A DNA stretch of 64,000 nucleotides, from the NCBI GenBank assembly GCA_031993545.1, contig DAMAHZ010000010.1:3408-67407 (forward strand). Direction: 5' to 3'. The translations under genes were made by a program, and so were the position numbers. This document shows, one piece after another, positions 9,133-17,909 of the stretch. The DNA comes from UBA1535 sp002323775 (lineage in GTDB: Bacteria > Bacillota > Clostridia > Tissierellales > Sedimentibacteraceae). The notes under the pieces are model-generated. The model was not told the DNA's origin and ran no database searches. It saw nothing but the letters and a program-made list of their open reading frames with translations. How positions within the stretch are numbered: position 1 is the first letter of the stretch; the number at the start of each line of letters is the position of its first letter.

Positions 9133-9447
9133 TATTATTCTCCTTTTTGACTTAGATTTTAAATATAAATTTTACTAAATTAACAGCTTTATTAATAACT
9201 ATTAATTTTATTAATTTAGAATAAGTTCATATCTAATATTTGATTATTTATATTATATGCTGATATTTCAGAAATAATATTATATGCTTTGCAATTGTTA
9301 CAAAAATGTAAGAATTTTTGCATTGGAAACGGGAACACCTTGAAACTTTAATGAAATCGGGACTATTTATTTAGAAAAATGCAGACATAAGAAAACGTTG
9401 ACCAAAAAAATTTGAATTTCAAACGAAACTGACGCATGCCTTATAAG

Positions 9448-9541
9448 AGCTTGATTTTATCCTAAAAAATAGATTGGTAAAAAATGGTAATAAAAAAATA
9501 TTATGAAAAAAATTGTTAGATTATAAGCTAAAAATCAAGCT
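9448..9541. repeat. Long-range inverted repeat upstream of the flgB promoter
   Basis: AGCTTGATTTT (9448-9458) and AAAATCAAGCT (9531-9541) are perfectly complementary over 11 bp with 72 nt between them. The repeat ends 19 bp before the -35 box. It could be a protein-binding pair or part of a transcript from further upstream. Confidence 0.6.
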
Positions 9542-9560
9542 TGTAAATTATACAAAACAC

Positions 9561-9589
9561 TTGCTAATATAGCTTAAATAATGTATAAT
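9561..9589 (+). promoter_or_regulatory. Sigma-A promoter of the fla/che superoperon
   Basis: TTGCTA (9561-9566) and TATAAT (9584-9589) have ideal 17-bp spacing. Transcription would start near 9596, giving a 73-nt leader before flgB. A vegetative promoter for early flagellar genes and sigma-28 promoters for late genes is the usual Firmicutes arrangement. Confidence 0.8.
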
Positions 9590-9668
9590 CGTATATTATT
9601 AAGTAGAAATTTGTCGATATGGAAAATAGTATGTCGAATAATGTAAAATATGAATCGGAGGAAAGATA

Positions 9669-10067
9669 ATGTCTTATTTTGATAATTTAACCACAGCCTT
9701 GCTTGCTAAAAACTTAGATGGTCTATGGCTTAGACAGCAGGTTATCATGGAAAATGTAGCAAATCGTTCAACCCCAAATTACAAGAGTAAATACGTAGAT
9801 TTCGAACATGAATTAAAAAGTAAAATTTCAGATATTAACGATAAAAACAAGGCAGTAAAAGCTTCTGATCTTAGAGATGAGTTAGCAGGTACTAAAATAG
9901 TTTTAGGAGAAAATACTAATAAAACTATGAGACTTGATGGAAATAATGTTGATGTAGAAAAAGAAAATATAGAAATGGTAAGAACACAGTTTAATTATAG
10001 CTATACTGTTGCACAGTTAAACTCATATTTTGCAAAGATGAAAATGGCTTTGTCTAGCACTAAATAA
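9669..10067 (+). CDS. flgB: FlgB, flagellar basal-body rod protein
   Basis: The 132 residues match FlgB. The N-terminal half carries the rod-protein signature VIMENVANRSTPNYKSK around 27-43, and the C-terminus is an amphipathic helix. FlgB forms the proximal rod with FlgC and FlgF after export through the flagellar type III apparatus, so no signal peptide is expected or seen. It is the first gene of the superoperon, with CGGAGGAAAGATA before the ATG, and flgC follows after 26 bp. Confidence 0.95.
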   Translation: MSYFDNLTTALLAKNLDGLWLRQQVIMENVANRSTPNYKSKYVDFEHELKSKISDINDKNKAVKASDLRDELAGTKIVLGENTNKTMRLDGNNVDVEKENIEMVRTQFNYSYTVAQLNSYFAKMKMALSSTK

Positions 10068-10093
10068 TATAAATTAAAAGGAGGAAGTACATA

Positions 10094-10549
10094 ATGAGTT
10101 TCTTACAGTCATTAAACATAAGTGCCTCTGGTTTAACAGCACAGAGACAGAGAATGGATATAATCTCAGAAAATTTAGCAAACAAAGATGCGACAAGAAC
10201 CCAAAACGGTGGACCTTATAGAAGAAAGATGGTTGTATTCACTTCAACTAACACATCTAATTCATTATTTAATAAAATGTTGTATAACAATATAAATGAT
10301 ATTAATAATTCAAATCAAGTACGAGGTGTTGAGGTATCTCAAATCATAGAGGATCAAGAGCCTTTTAAGTTGTCATATGACCCTACACATCCGGATGCTA
10401 ATGAAGATGGTTACGTAGAACTGCCAAATGTTGATTCCTTAAAAGAAACAGTTGACATGATGGAAGCAGTAAGATCATATCAAGCAAATATAACAACGCT
10501 AAATGCAATAAAACAAATGGCATCAAAAGCTTTAGAAATATTGAAATAA
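10094..10549 (+). CDS. flgC: FlgC, flagellar basal-body rod protein
   Basis: The 151-residue product begins with the rod/hook family motif SLNISASGLTAQRQRMDIISENLAN. That segment runs to residue 31 and marks the coiled-coil assembly region. It ends in MMEAVRSYQANITTLNAIKQM, the matching C-terminal helix. FlgC is a proximal rod subunit exported by the flagellar secretion system. AAAGGAGGAAGTACATA precedes the ATG. The gene lies between flgB and fliE in the conserved order. Confidence 0.96.
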   Translation: MSFLQSLNISASGLTAQRQRMDIISENLANKDATRTQNGGPYRRKMVVFTSTNTSNSLFNKMLYNNINDINNSNQVRGVEVSQIIEDQEPFKLSYDPTHPDANEDGYVELPNVDSLKETVDMMEAVRSYQANITTLNAIKQMASKALEILK

Positions 10550-10644
10550 ATCTTTAATTACACTTTTACAGCTTTAAATACGATATTATACATAAAATTA
10601 ATAAGTTAAATACTAATAGAATTAATAGAAAGGGACGAATATAA

Positions 10645-10959
10645 ATGTTTATAAATCCGATACAAAAAATTAATGGATTAAACGAGTTAAATAAAATAGG
10701 AACTTCAAACAATATAGGTGAAGCTACAATAAGAGGGGAACTTCCGTTTAAAAATATATTCTCACAAGCACTGAGCGACTATAAAGAAGCAGAAACGCAA
10801 GTTAATAATGATATTTACGGACTTGTTACTGGACAAAGTGATGATTTACATAACCTGAGTATAAATATGAAAAAGGCAGAAATGTCTTTCGAGCTTTTTG
10901 TTCAATTGAGAAATAAAGCCTTGGATGTATATAAGGAACTTATGAATACAGGAATTTAA
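10645..10959 (+). CDS. fliE: FliE, MS ring-rod junction protein
   Basis: The 104 residues match FliE in size and ending: DLHNLSINMKKAEMSFELFVQLRNKALDVYKELM is typical of the family. FliE joins the MS ring (FliF) to the rod. A 95-bp gap from flgC contains only AT-rich sequence, then AAAGGGACGAATATAA before the ATG. After fliE comes a 180-bp structured gap before fliF. Confidence 0.94.
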   Translation: MFINPIQKINGLNELNKIGTSNNIGEATIRGELPFKNIFSQALSDYKEAETQVNNDIYGLVTGQSDDLHNLSINMKKAEMSFELFVQLRNKALDVYKELMNTGI

Positions 10960-11059
10960 TAAAAATAAATTGATTGAAGATTCAAATAAACTTTGAAATA
11001 AGATTTATTTTTAAGTGTAAGAGCTTATTAGAGCAAGGTTTAAAGAAATGATAAATTAC

Positions 11060-11149
11060 GAAAGGGCGTGCACCAGGCTCATGCACAGAACGCTAGTTTC
11101 TCTTTTTAAGAGATACAGGGCATTTGGTGTAATAGGTGCATGGGCATAT
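11060..11149 (+). other. Structured intercistronic element, fliE-fliF
   Basis: The fliE-fliF gap contains GTGCA / TGCAC (a hairpin near 11068-11086), TCTCTT / AAGAGA (a perfect 6-bp hairpin near 11099-11113) and TGCACC, which can also pair with GGTGCA at 11135-11140. It ends in GGTGCATGGGCATA. The last 31 bases resemble a segment in the flhB-flhA gap, and the 3' motif recurs before fliA. It may be an RNA structure that controls fliF translation or mRNA processing. Confidence 0.5.
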
Positions 11150-11151
11150 TT

Positions 11152-12738
11152 ATGGACGAACAACTTAAAAACTTTGGTAAAAATATAATTGAGTTTTGGA
11201 AAAAGCTCAGTAAAAAAATTAAAATTGCAGTAATAGTATCAAGTATTGTGCTTATTGCAGGAGCGATAGTTTTAACCGTAATTATGAATAAAACTGATTA
11301 TGTTGTTTTATTTTCGAAATTAGAAGACACTGAAGTTACAGAGGTTATGGCTAAGCTGCAAGAAAAAAACGTTGAATATAAATATGAAAAAAATGGTCAA
11401 ATTCTAGTACCTGAAAAATCAGAGGCACTTTTAAGAATGCAATTGGCACAAGAGGGTTATCCGCAATCGGGAGCTAATTACGATATCTTTAAGGATAATG
11501 TTAATTTTATGACTACTGACTCTGAGAAGAAAACATATTTCTTGTTTTTAAGGCAGGAAAGACTCCAAGCCTCTATCAAAACGATTGACGGCGTACATGA
11601 TGTTATTGTAACCTTATCAATTCCGGAGAACAATAATTTTGCATGGGATGTAAATAAGGAAGAACCGACAGCTTCAGTAAAAATTAATATGATGAATGGT
11701 CAAACTCTAAGCAGATCACAGATTCAAGGTGTTAAACGCCTTATACAGACAAGTGTTTCGGGTCTTAAAGATGAAAACCTTGCTATAATTGATACAGAGG
11801 GCAATGACTTACTGGCAAGAATAGATGATTCAGACGAATATCAAACAAATGTTTTTAAATTAAAATTAGATATTCAAAGTCAAATTGAGAAGGATATAGA
11901 ATCCAGTATTAAAAAGCATCTGCTAAAGATGTATGGAGAAGATAATTACGAGGTTTCTGTAAGATGCAAAGTAAACTTAGATAAAAAGATAAGTGAGCTT
12001 TTAAAATACATACCAGATAAAGAGTCAAATAAGGGCGTTATTAATGAAGAAGATAGAAATGTTGAAATAGTAGGAAATGGTGAAGCGCAAGGCGGAGTTG
12101 TAGGAACAGAAACAAATTCTGAAATTCCGGTATATCCTGATGTAACTATCAATGGTGATGACATTTATTATAAAAACAATAACTCGATAAAATATTTAGT
12201 AAGCCAACTTAAAGAACAAGTGCAAAGTGACCCGGGAAGTATAGAAGACGTAAAGGTTGCTGTGCTTATAAACAGAGACAGAATAAGCGAAGAAGATACT
12301 GAAAAGATTAAAGCTCTTATAGGAAATGCAGCTGGAACTCTGGCTGAAAATGTAGCAATTCATAACATGAAATTTGGCAGCGATGAAGAACCTCCTGCTA
12401 CAGAAGTAGATGTTACTCCTGTCAATCCACCATTAACTCTGGAACAGAAAATTCTTTATGGTTCAATCGCAGGTGGAGTGCTTCTCTTATTTATAATAAT
12501 ATTGATTATTATTCTTAGAGCTAATAAGAAAAAACGTCTTAAGAGAGAGGCCGAACTTCTTGCAACAGCTCAGGCAACAGCTAGAGGCGAGGACACTTGG
12601 GCAGATTTAAAAGAAGAAATCGGAGTTAAAGAAACAAAAGAAATGGTGCTTAAGAAACAAATAGCAGAATTTGCTAACAATAACCCAGAAATAGCATCAC
12701 AGCTTATCAAAACATGGATAAAAGGGGAGGATAATTAG
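11152..12738 (+). CDS. fliF: FliF, flagellar MS-ring protein
   Basis: About 528 residues, typical of FliF. There is a transmembrane helix near 25-45 (AVIVSSIVLIAGAIVLTVIM), then YscJ/FliF periplasmic-type ring domains beginning FSKLEDTEVTEVM, and a second transmembrane helix near residue 442 (YGSIAGGVLLLFIIILIII). A cytoplasmic tail binds FliG. FliF is the first structure built and houses the export gate. The start is uncertain. An in-frame ATG at 11140 gives MGIFMDEQ, but its only upstream purine run, AGGTG, is one base away, so the ATG at 11152 (MDEQ) is preferred. Neither has a strong ribosome site. fliG follows after two bases. Confidence 0.94.
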   Translation: MDEQLKNFGKNIIEFWKKLSKKIKIAVIVSSIVLIAGAIVLTVIMNKTDYVVLFSKLEDTEVTEVMAKLQEKNVEYKYEKNGQILVPEKSEALLRMQLAQEGYPQSGANYDIFKDNVNFMTTDSEKKTYFLFLRQERLQASIKTIDGVHDVIVTLSIPENNNFAWDVNKEEPTASVKINMMNGQTLSRSQIQGVKRLIQTSVSGLKDENLAIIDTEGNDLLARIDDSDEYQTNVFKLKLDIQSQIEKDIESSIKKHLLKMYGEDNYEVSVRCKVNLDKKISELLKYIPDKESNKGVINEEDRNVEIVGNGEAQGGVVGTETNSEIPVYPDVTINGDDIYYKNNNSIKYLVSQLKEQVQSDPGSIEDVKVAVLINRDRISEEDTEKIKALIGNAAGTLAENVAIHNMKFGSDEEPPATEVDVTPVNPPLTLEQKILYGSIAGGVLLLFIIILIIILRANKKKRLKREAELLATAQATARGEDTWADLKEEIGVKETKEMVLKKQIAEFANNNPEIASQLIKTWIKGEDN

Positions 12739-12740
12739 AT

Positions 12741-13742
12741 ATGGCAGAGCTTTCAGGAAAACAAAAAGCAGCGGCGATAATTGTATCATTAGGTTCAGAT
12801 ACTGGATCTAAAATATATAAGCATCTAAATGAAGAAGACATAGAACAGCTAACTCTTGAAATAGCTCAGTTGAAAGCTATTTCTCCAGAAGATTTCGAGA
12901 AAATATTAGAAGATTTCTATGCTATATGTCTAACCCAAAAAGTAATAACAGAAGGTGGAGTTGGTTACGCAAGAGATGTCTTAGAAAAAGCTTTTGGAGC
13001 TCAGATGGCGGCAAGCTTACTTGAAAGAGTAACAAAGTCTATGAAGACAAAAGCCTTTGAATTTATCAGAAAAGCCGATTACAAGAATTTGCTTTCTATT
13101 ATACAAAATGAGCATCCTCAAACTATAGCCTTGGTTTTATCCTATGCAAGAACAGACCAAGCAGCAGCAGTCATCGGTGAATTACCTAAAGAAAAGAAGA
13201 TTGCAGTTGTTGAAAGAATTGCAAAAATGGACAGGACTTCTCCGGAAGTAATCAAGCAAGTAGAGGAAGCCTTGCAAAAGAAATTTATGTCTGTTGTTTC
13301 TGTTGATTTCACAGAAATAGGTGGAATTGGCTACATAGCAGATGTAATGAACAATATGGACAGAGGAAACGAAAAATATGTCTTTGATGAATTAAGCAGA
13401 AAAGATATGAAATTAGCAGACGAAATCAGAAAGAGAATGTTTGTATTTGAAGACATTATTACTCTCGGCGGCAGAGATATACAACGCTTTATCAGAGAGG
13501 TTGACAGTAAAGATTTGGTTCTTGCCTTAAAAGGTGCTAATAAAGAAGTTGGAGAGGTTATACTTTCTAATATGTCCCAAAGAATGCAGGATACTATTAA
13601 ATCAGAGTTGGAATATACACATAATGTAAGATTAAGAGATGTTGAAGAAGCACAGCAAAGAATAGTTTCTGTTGTAAGAAGATTGGAAGAAGAAGGAGAA
13701 TTAGTAATAACAAAGGGTGGAAAGGATGAGATAATTGTCTAA
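12741..13742 (+). CDS. fliG: FliG, flagellar motor switch protein
   Basis: The 333 residues cover the three FliG domains: an N-terminal FliF-binding domain, a middle domain with the EHPQTIALVLS motif near 124-134 that contacts FliM, and a C-terminal torque domain with the charged helix SRKDMKLADEIRKRMFVFEDI near 222-242. FliG converts stator ion flow into rotation. AGGGGAGGATAATTAGAT precedes the ATG. The fliH start lies inside its last codons. Confidence 0.97.
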   Translation: MAELSGKQKAAAIIVSLGSDTGSKIYKHLNEEDIEQLTLEIAQLKAISPEDFEKILEDFYAICLTQKVITEGGVGYARDVLEKAFGAQMAASLLERVTKSMKTKAFEFIRKADYKNLLSIIQNEHPQTIALVLSYARTDQAAAVIGELPKEKKIAVVERIAKMDRTSPEVIKQVEEALQKKFMSVVSVDFTEIGGIGYIADVMNNMDRGNEKYVFDELSRKDMKLADEIRKRMFVFEDIITLGGRDIQRFIREVDSKDLVLALKGANKEVGEVILSNMSQRMQDTIKSELEYTHNVRLRDVEEAQQRIVSVVRRLEEEGELVITKGGKDEIIV

Positions 13743-14499
13743 GATAATCAAATCAGACTATGTTATTATTCAAGAGCCTAAAAGTATTTACAATAGCTTA
13801 GAACATCCTAAATCTACAGGAAAACATATAGATGTTAGAAACAGTTTATCGATGGTTTCAGATAGCGAAAGAGAAAAGATAATAGCCGATGCTATCAAAG
13901 AATCAAAAGAAATTATAGAAACTGCTGATAATTATAAAATCAATATGCTTGCAACTGTTGATAAAGAGATAGAGGAGCATAGAAAAAGAGGCTACGAAGT
14001 TGGATATACACAAGCTTATGAAAAAGGAAAAAGTCTTGGGTATGAAGAAGGAAAGATAATAGCACAAAAAGAAATAGATAAAAAAAGTGAAGATCTCATA
14101 GCCGAGCTATGTAAGCAAATATACATGGTAGAGGATAGTAAGGACGAGATTATAAAAAGATATGAGAAAGATTTAGTTAAACTTGCTACTGAAATAGCAG
14201 AAAAAATAATACGAGTAAAAATCAGTCAAAATGATGAGATAATAAAAGACATTCTAAATAACGCAGTAAAGGATTATAGAAATGTCGAATGGTTAAAAAT
14301 CTATCTTTCAAAAAATGATTACATAACAATTTCTACTGATAAAAATATCATGGAAAGACTCTCGCAGATTTCTGAACATGTTGCTTTAGAAGCCATGGCA
14401 GATGGAGAGGATGGAGAATTGATAATTGAAAGCCCCGAAAATCTTATTGATTTAGGAGTAGATACTCAACTTAGCAATTTAAGAAATGCGATATCATAA
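13735..14499 (+). CDS. fliH: FliH, regulator of the flagellar export ATPase
   Basis: The 254-residue product has a glycine-rich helical repeat in its middle (KRGYEVGYTQAYEKGKSLG), the GxxxG pattern typical of FliH, and a C-terminal FliI-binding domain with LATEIAEKIIRVKI. FliH holds FliI at the export gate and restrains its ATPase. The start is TTG, overlapping fliG by eight bases with GGAAAGGATGAG upstream. The neighbours fliG and fliI support the assignment. Confidence 0.92.
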   Translation: MSKIIKSDYVIIQEPKSIYNSLEHPKSTGKHIDVRNSLSMVSDSEREKIIADAIKESKEIIETADNYKINMLATVDKEIEEHRKRGYEVGYTQAYEKGKSLGYEEGKIIAQKEIDKKSEDLIAELCKQIYMVEDSKDEIIKRYEKDLVKLATEIAEKIIRVKISQNDEIIKDILNNAVKDYRNVEWLKIYLSKNDYITISTDKNIMERLSQISEHVALEAMADGEDGELIIESPENLIDLGVDTQLSNLRNAIS

Positions 14500-14554
14500 T
14501 CGTGTTATAATATGCTAAGCATATTGCAAAATAGTCTAAAGGAGATAACTTATT

Positions 14555-15865
14555 GTGAATTTTGAAGAACTTAGCAGACTGATAAATAAATCCGATTTTT
14601 TCACCTACATGGGCAAAGTAAAAAAAATCTCCGGACTAATGGTAGAAGCTACAGGATCTAAATATAAAATAGGCGAAATTTGTAAAATTTTAACAGAAGA
14701 TAATAAACAAATTGACACAGAGGTAGTTGGATTTAACGACGATAGAGTAATACTGATGCCTTATGAGGACATCAAAGGAATAGGACTTGGAAATGTAGTT
14801 GTATCAACAGGTAAAAAGTTGCGAATTCCTGTAGGTGATTTTTTAAAAGGCAGGATAATAGATTCCAGAGGCAGGGCTATAGACGGAAAAGGTGAATTTG
14901 ATAATATTGATGATTACTGCTATGTAGATAACGCCTATATCAATCCTTTATCAAGACCAAGAATAGATACAAGTTTAAGCTTTGGAGTTAAAGCTTTGGA
15001 CGGAGTTCTGACTATAGGCAAGGGTCAAAGAATGGGTATATTTGCAGGTAGTGGAGTTGGAAAAAGTACACTGATGGGTATGGTCGCCAAGAATGTAAAA
15101 GCTGACATAAATGTTATAGCTCTTGTAGGCGAGAGAGGCAGAGAGGTTAGAGAATTTATAGAGAAAGACTTGGGCGAGGAAGGTCTGGCAAGATCTGTAG
15201 TAGTGGTAGCAACATCTGACCAGCCAGCCATGCTTAGACTTAAATGCTCCTTAGTTGCGACAACAATAGCTGAATACTTTAAGGATCAAGGCAAGGATGT
15301 TCTTCTGATGATGGACTCGCTGACAAGATTTGCGATGGCTCAAAGAGAGATAGGACTGGCAACAGGCGAGCCTCCTGTTTCAAGAGGATACACTCCTTCA
15401 ATATATGCAGAATTACCGAAATTATTGGAAAGAAGTGGAAATTTTGAACAAGGCTCAATAACAGGTATATACACAGTTTTGGTAGAGGGTGATGATACAA
15501 ATGAGCCAATATCAGATACAGTAAGAGGTATACTGGATGGTCACATAGTTTTGACAAGAGAATTAGCAAACAGAAATCACTTTCCAGCCATTGATGTAAA
15601 TGCGAGCATCTCTCGTTTGATGACTGATATAGCAGGCAAAAATCATATTAAAAACGCTAAAAAGCTAAGAGACATTTTGTCCTTATACTATGCAAATTAC
15701 GACCTAATATCGATAGGTGCGTATAAAAAAGGCTCTAACCCAGCACTGGATTATGCTATTGACAAAGTTGATATAGTAAACAAATTTTTACAGCAGGAGA
15801 TAAACGAAAGCTTTAGCTTTGAGGATACACTGAGCATTTTAAATGATATTGTAGGCAATGATTAA
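14555..15865 (+). CDS. fliI: FliI, flagellar type III export ATPase
   Basis: The 436 residues form a RecA-like ATPase related to the F1 beta subunit. Walker A is GSGVGKST near 167-174 and Walker B is VLLMMDSLTRFAMA. PPVSRGYTPSIYAELPKLLERSG is the export-ATPase signature. With FliH and FliJ it forms the cytoplasmic ATPase ring. The start is GTG with AAAGGAGATAACTTATT upstream. Confidence 0.97.
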   Translation: MNFEELSRLINKSDFFTYMGKVKKISGLMVEATGSKYKIGEICKILTEDNKQIDTEVVGFNDDRVILMPYEDIKGIGLGNVVVSTGKKLRIPVGDFLKGRIIDSRGRAIDGKGEFDNIDDYCYVDNAYINPLSRPRIDTSLSFGVKALDGVLTIGKGQRMGIFAGSGVGKSTLMGMVAKNVKADINVIALVGERGREVREFIEKDLGEEGLARSVVVVATSDQPAMLRLKCSLVATTIAEYFKDQGKDVLLMMDSLTRFAMAQREIGLATGEPPVSRGYTPSIYAELPKLLERSGNFEQGSITGIYTVLVEGDDTNEPISDTVRGILDGHIVLTRELANRNHFPAIDVNASISRLMTDIAGKNHIKNAKKLRDILSLYYANYDLISIGAYKKGSNPALDYAIDKVDIVNKFLQQEINESFSFEDTLSILNDIVGND

Positions 15866-15891
15866 GATGAGAAAAGGTAATGTAGATTAAT

Positions 15892-16344
15892 ATGAAAAAA
15901 TTCAAGTTTTCTTTAGAAAAAATATTGCAATTAAAGGAACAGATTTTAAAAAATTTAAAAAATGATTTATCCTTTCTACAAATGGCGCTTAAAGAAAAAG
16001 AGGCAGAGATACAAGACTTATGGTCAAAATATTATAAGACTGACAATGAATACAAGGAAAAATCCTCAAAATCTATAATGCCGTATGAAATTGCACAATA
16101 CAAAGATTATATGAGCTATATTACAAACCTGATAAAAAAGAAAGAAGAAGAAAAATCTGTCATTCTGAAAAAAATAGAAGCAAAAAAACAAGAAATAATC
16201 AATATGAATATAGATATATCGACCTTGGAGAAGTTAAAGGATAAGAAGCTGGCAAAATATAATTACAAGGTTCAGAAGATGGAAGAAATACTAATAGAAG
16301 AATTTGTTTCAAATTCAACATCAGTTTCAGCAGAAGCAAACTGA
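15892..16344 (+). CDS. fliJ: FliJ, export chaperone / ATPase stalk
   Basis: At 150 residues, almost wholly coiled coil and lysine/glutamate rich, it begins KKFKFSLEKILQLKEQ, the conserved FliJ opening. FliJ inserts into the FliI ring like a gamma stalk and links ATP hydrolysis to FlhA. The position directly after fliI is diagnostic, since sequence conservation in this family is low. Confidence 0.9.
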   Translation: MKKFKFSLEKILQLKEQILKNLKNDLSFLQMALKEKEAEIQDLWSKYYKTDNEYKEKSSKSIMPYEIAQYKDYMSYITNLIKKKEEEKSVILKKIEAKKQEIINMNIDISTLEKLKDKKLAKYNYKVQKMEEILIEEFVSNSTSVSAEAN

Positions 16345-16436
16345 TAAGCTTATTAAATTAGACTATGAAAATTATGCTAAATCTTAGTATAAGTAAACAT
16401 AGAATATAATTAAGATATGTAAGGAGGTGAAAATAA

Positions 16437-17891
16437 ATGAATGTAAACACGGACATCTTGAAAATGCTTTATCAGCAAGGTCTTAGTTCTGTAGGAACAA
16501 GTGGAATAGGAAATACTAATGGAACAACATCTGGCTTGGTAGGAGATGAAAATTCGTTTTTAGGAATACTGAATGAAGTAATTTCTAAAAATGGCTTAAA
16601 TAAACTTACATCAGCTACATCAGAAAACAAGCAAAGCAGTAACAGTGAATTATCACTTGCAATTTCTCTGTTGATGCAGCAAATTACAGGAAGCAATTTA
16701 ACAGGACAGTATCAAATTGATGAAATCTTGAATAACTTGAAAGATTCTGACGGATTGGGTATTGAAGCTTTAACTGGAATTGCTGAAAATTTAGGCTCAA
16801 ATCCTAGTGCTTCAAACATAGACGGGCTTATAGAAGCTTTACAAGGATTAAAGCAAAGTAAAGCTAATGACGCACAAGAAAATGTTGTTGACACTGTGAA
16901 CTCAGAACCTGTTGCAACCACTAATACTAAAGAAAGCAGAAGTTTTCCAAAGGAAATAATGGATAGCATAAATTCTGCTAGACAGGCTCATGAGCTAATA
17001 CGTGCAAGGATAAACCAAATTAGGGACTTTACAGGCAGAGCTAATGTAGGACAAGTTGATGCTTTGAATAATTTGAATACCTTGAATAATATAGAAGAAT
17101 TGTTAGCAAATGGTCTCACAGGTGTAGATTTGCAAAATCTAAAGGTTTCCTTGATTTCAACTGATGATTTAAACAATGCTCCAATAGTTGATTCAATACT
17201 GGATATTGAGGAGATAGGAAGCACAGGGCAATCATTGCTAAATGCAGAACTTTTATCAGCAGAAGCAGGCTCACAAAATACTGAAGAAAATTCAAGTATG
17301 AGAAAAGATGAGTCAAGAGTTGATATTATAGGTGGAGGCATTCTAAATGCTAATGTAGTTAATACAACAGAGACCCAAGCTGACAATAAAGTAAACAAAG
17401 TTGATAATGAATTAACATCAGTAAGAGAAAGCGTATTTGAGCAGATAAAAGACCAAGTGTCAACGATGAGAGCAAATGATAAGCAATCTATAACAATGCA
17501 CCTTAAACCAGAAGAACTTGGTAAGTTAGACATAAAGATGGTTTTGGAAAAAGGAAATCTTTCTATAGAAATTCTTACCTCAAATGCAAAGGCTCACAGC
17601 TTGATTTTATCCAGCATACCAGAGCTAGAGAATGTTTTGAAAAATAGTATGGCATCAGATAGGAACTTTATGAACTTTGAAAGTGCTAAACAATTATCTG
17701 AAGAAAATGCTAGACAAAACAATCATGGATACAACGGGCAGAACCCACATCAACAGCAAGAGCAAAACGAGAACAAGAGTGGGTATGAGCAATTTTACAC
17801 TACAAGCTTAGAGGATGGCGAAAAGGTTGATTTTTACACAGCATTTTCAAGAATGAGAGAAGCAAAAGAACAGATTTTTAGCAGAAGTTAA
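16437..17891 (+). CDS. fliK: FliK, hook-length control protein
   Basis: The 484 residues have a low-complexity N-terminal part rich in Asn, Ser and Thr, as expected for the extended molecular-ruler segment. A C-terminal Flg_hook domain around 345-410 contains ITMHLKPEELGKLDIKMVL. FliK measures hook length and flips FlhB specificity from hook to filament export. AAGGAGGTGAAAATAA gives a strong ribosome site. A second FliK-like gene lies on the other strand at 42497-43960. Confidence 0.92.
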   Translation: MNVNTDILKMLYQQGLSSVGTSGIGNTNGTTSGLVGDENSFLGILNEVISKNGLNKLTSATSENKQSSNSELSLAISLLMQQITGSNLTGQYQIDEILNNLKDSDGLGIEALTGIAENLGSNPSASNIDGLIEALQGLKQSKANDAQENVVDTVNSEPVATTNTKESRSFPKEIMDSINSARQAHELIRARINQIRDFTGRANVGQVDALNNLNTLNNIEELLANGLTGVDLQNLKVSLISTDDLNNAPIVDSILDIEEIGSTGQSLLNAELLSAEAGSQNTEENSSMRKDESRVDIIGGGILNANVVNTTETQADNKVNKVDNELTSVRESVFEQIKDQVSTMRANDKQSITMHLKPEELGKLDIKMVLEKGNLSIEILTSNAKAHSLILSSIPELENVLKNSMASDRNFMNFESAKQLSEENARQNNHGYNGQNPHQQQEQNENKSGYEQFYTTSLEDGEKVDFYTAFSRMREAKEQIFSRS

Positions 17892-17909
17892 GCAAAGGAG
17901 GCAAAAGAT

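Larger units (their letters stand above)
9133..9668. other. Regulatory gap upstream of the fla/che operon
   Basis: This 536-bp AT-rich gap has no credible gene. It holds the flgB promoter (9561-9589), an 11-bp inverted repeat spanning 9448-9541, and a direct repeat TGTCGA at 9612 and 9633, 21 bp apart and downstream of the promoter. The sequence ATTATATGCT occurs twice near 9250-9289. A G-rich pair GAAACGGGA / GAAATCGGGA lies near 9326-9361. No known riboswitch could be recognised. Confidence 0.6.

Noticed and set aside
9320..9440. c-di-GMP riboswitch upstream of flgB
   Set aside because: ACTGACGCATGCC at 9428 recalls part of the class I motif, but the paired GGGCAAACC-type segment and tetraloop receptor were not found.
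9594..9620. Sigma-28 promoter before flgB
   Set aside because: GTCGATAT at 9613-9620 resembles the -10 box, but no TAAA lies 15 bases upstream; the sigma-A promoter at 9561-9589 is far better.
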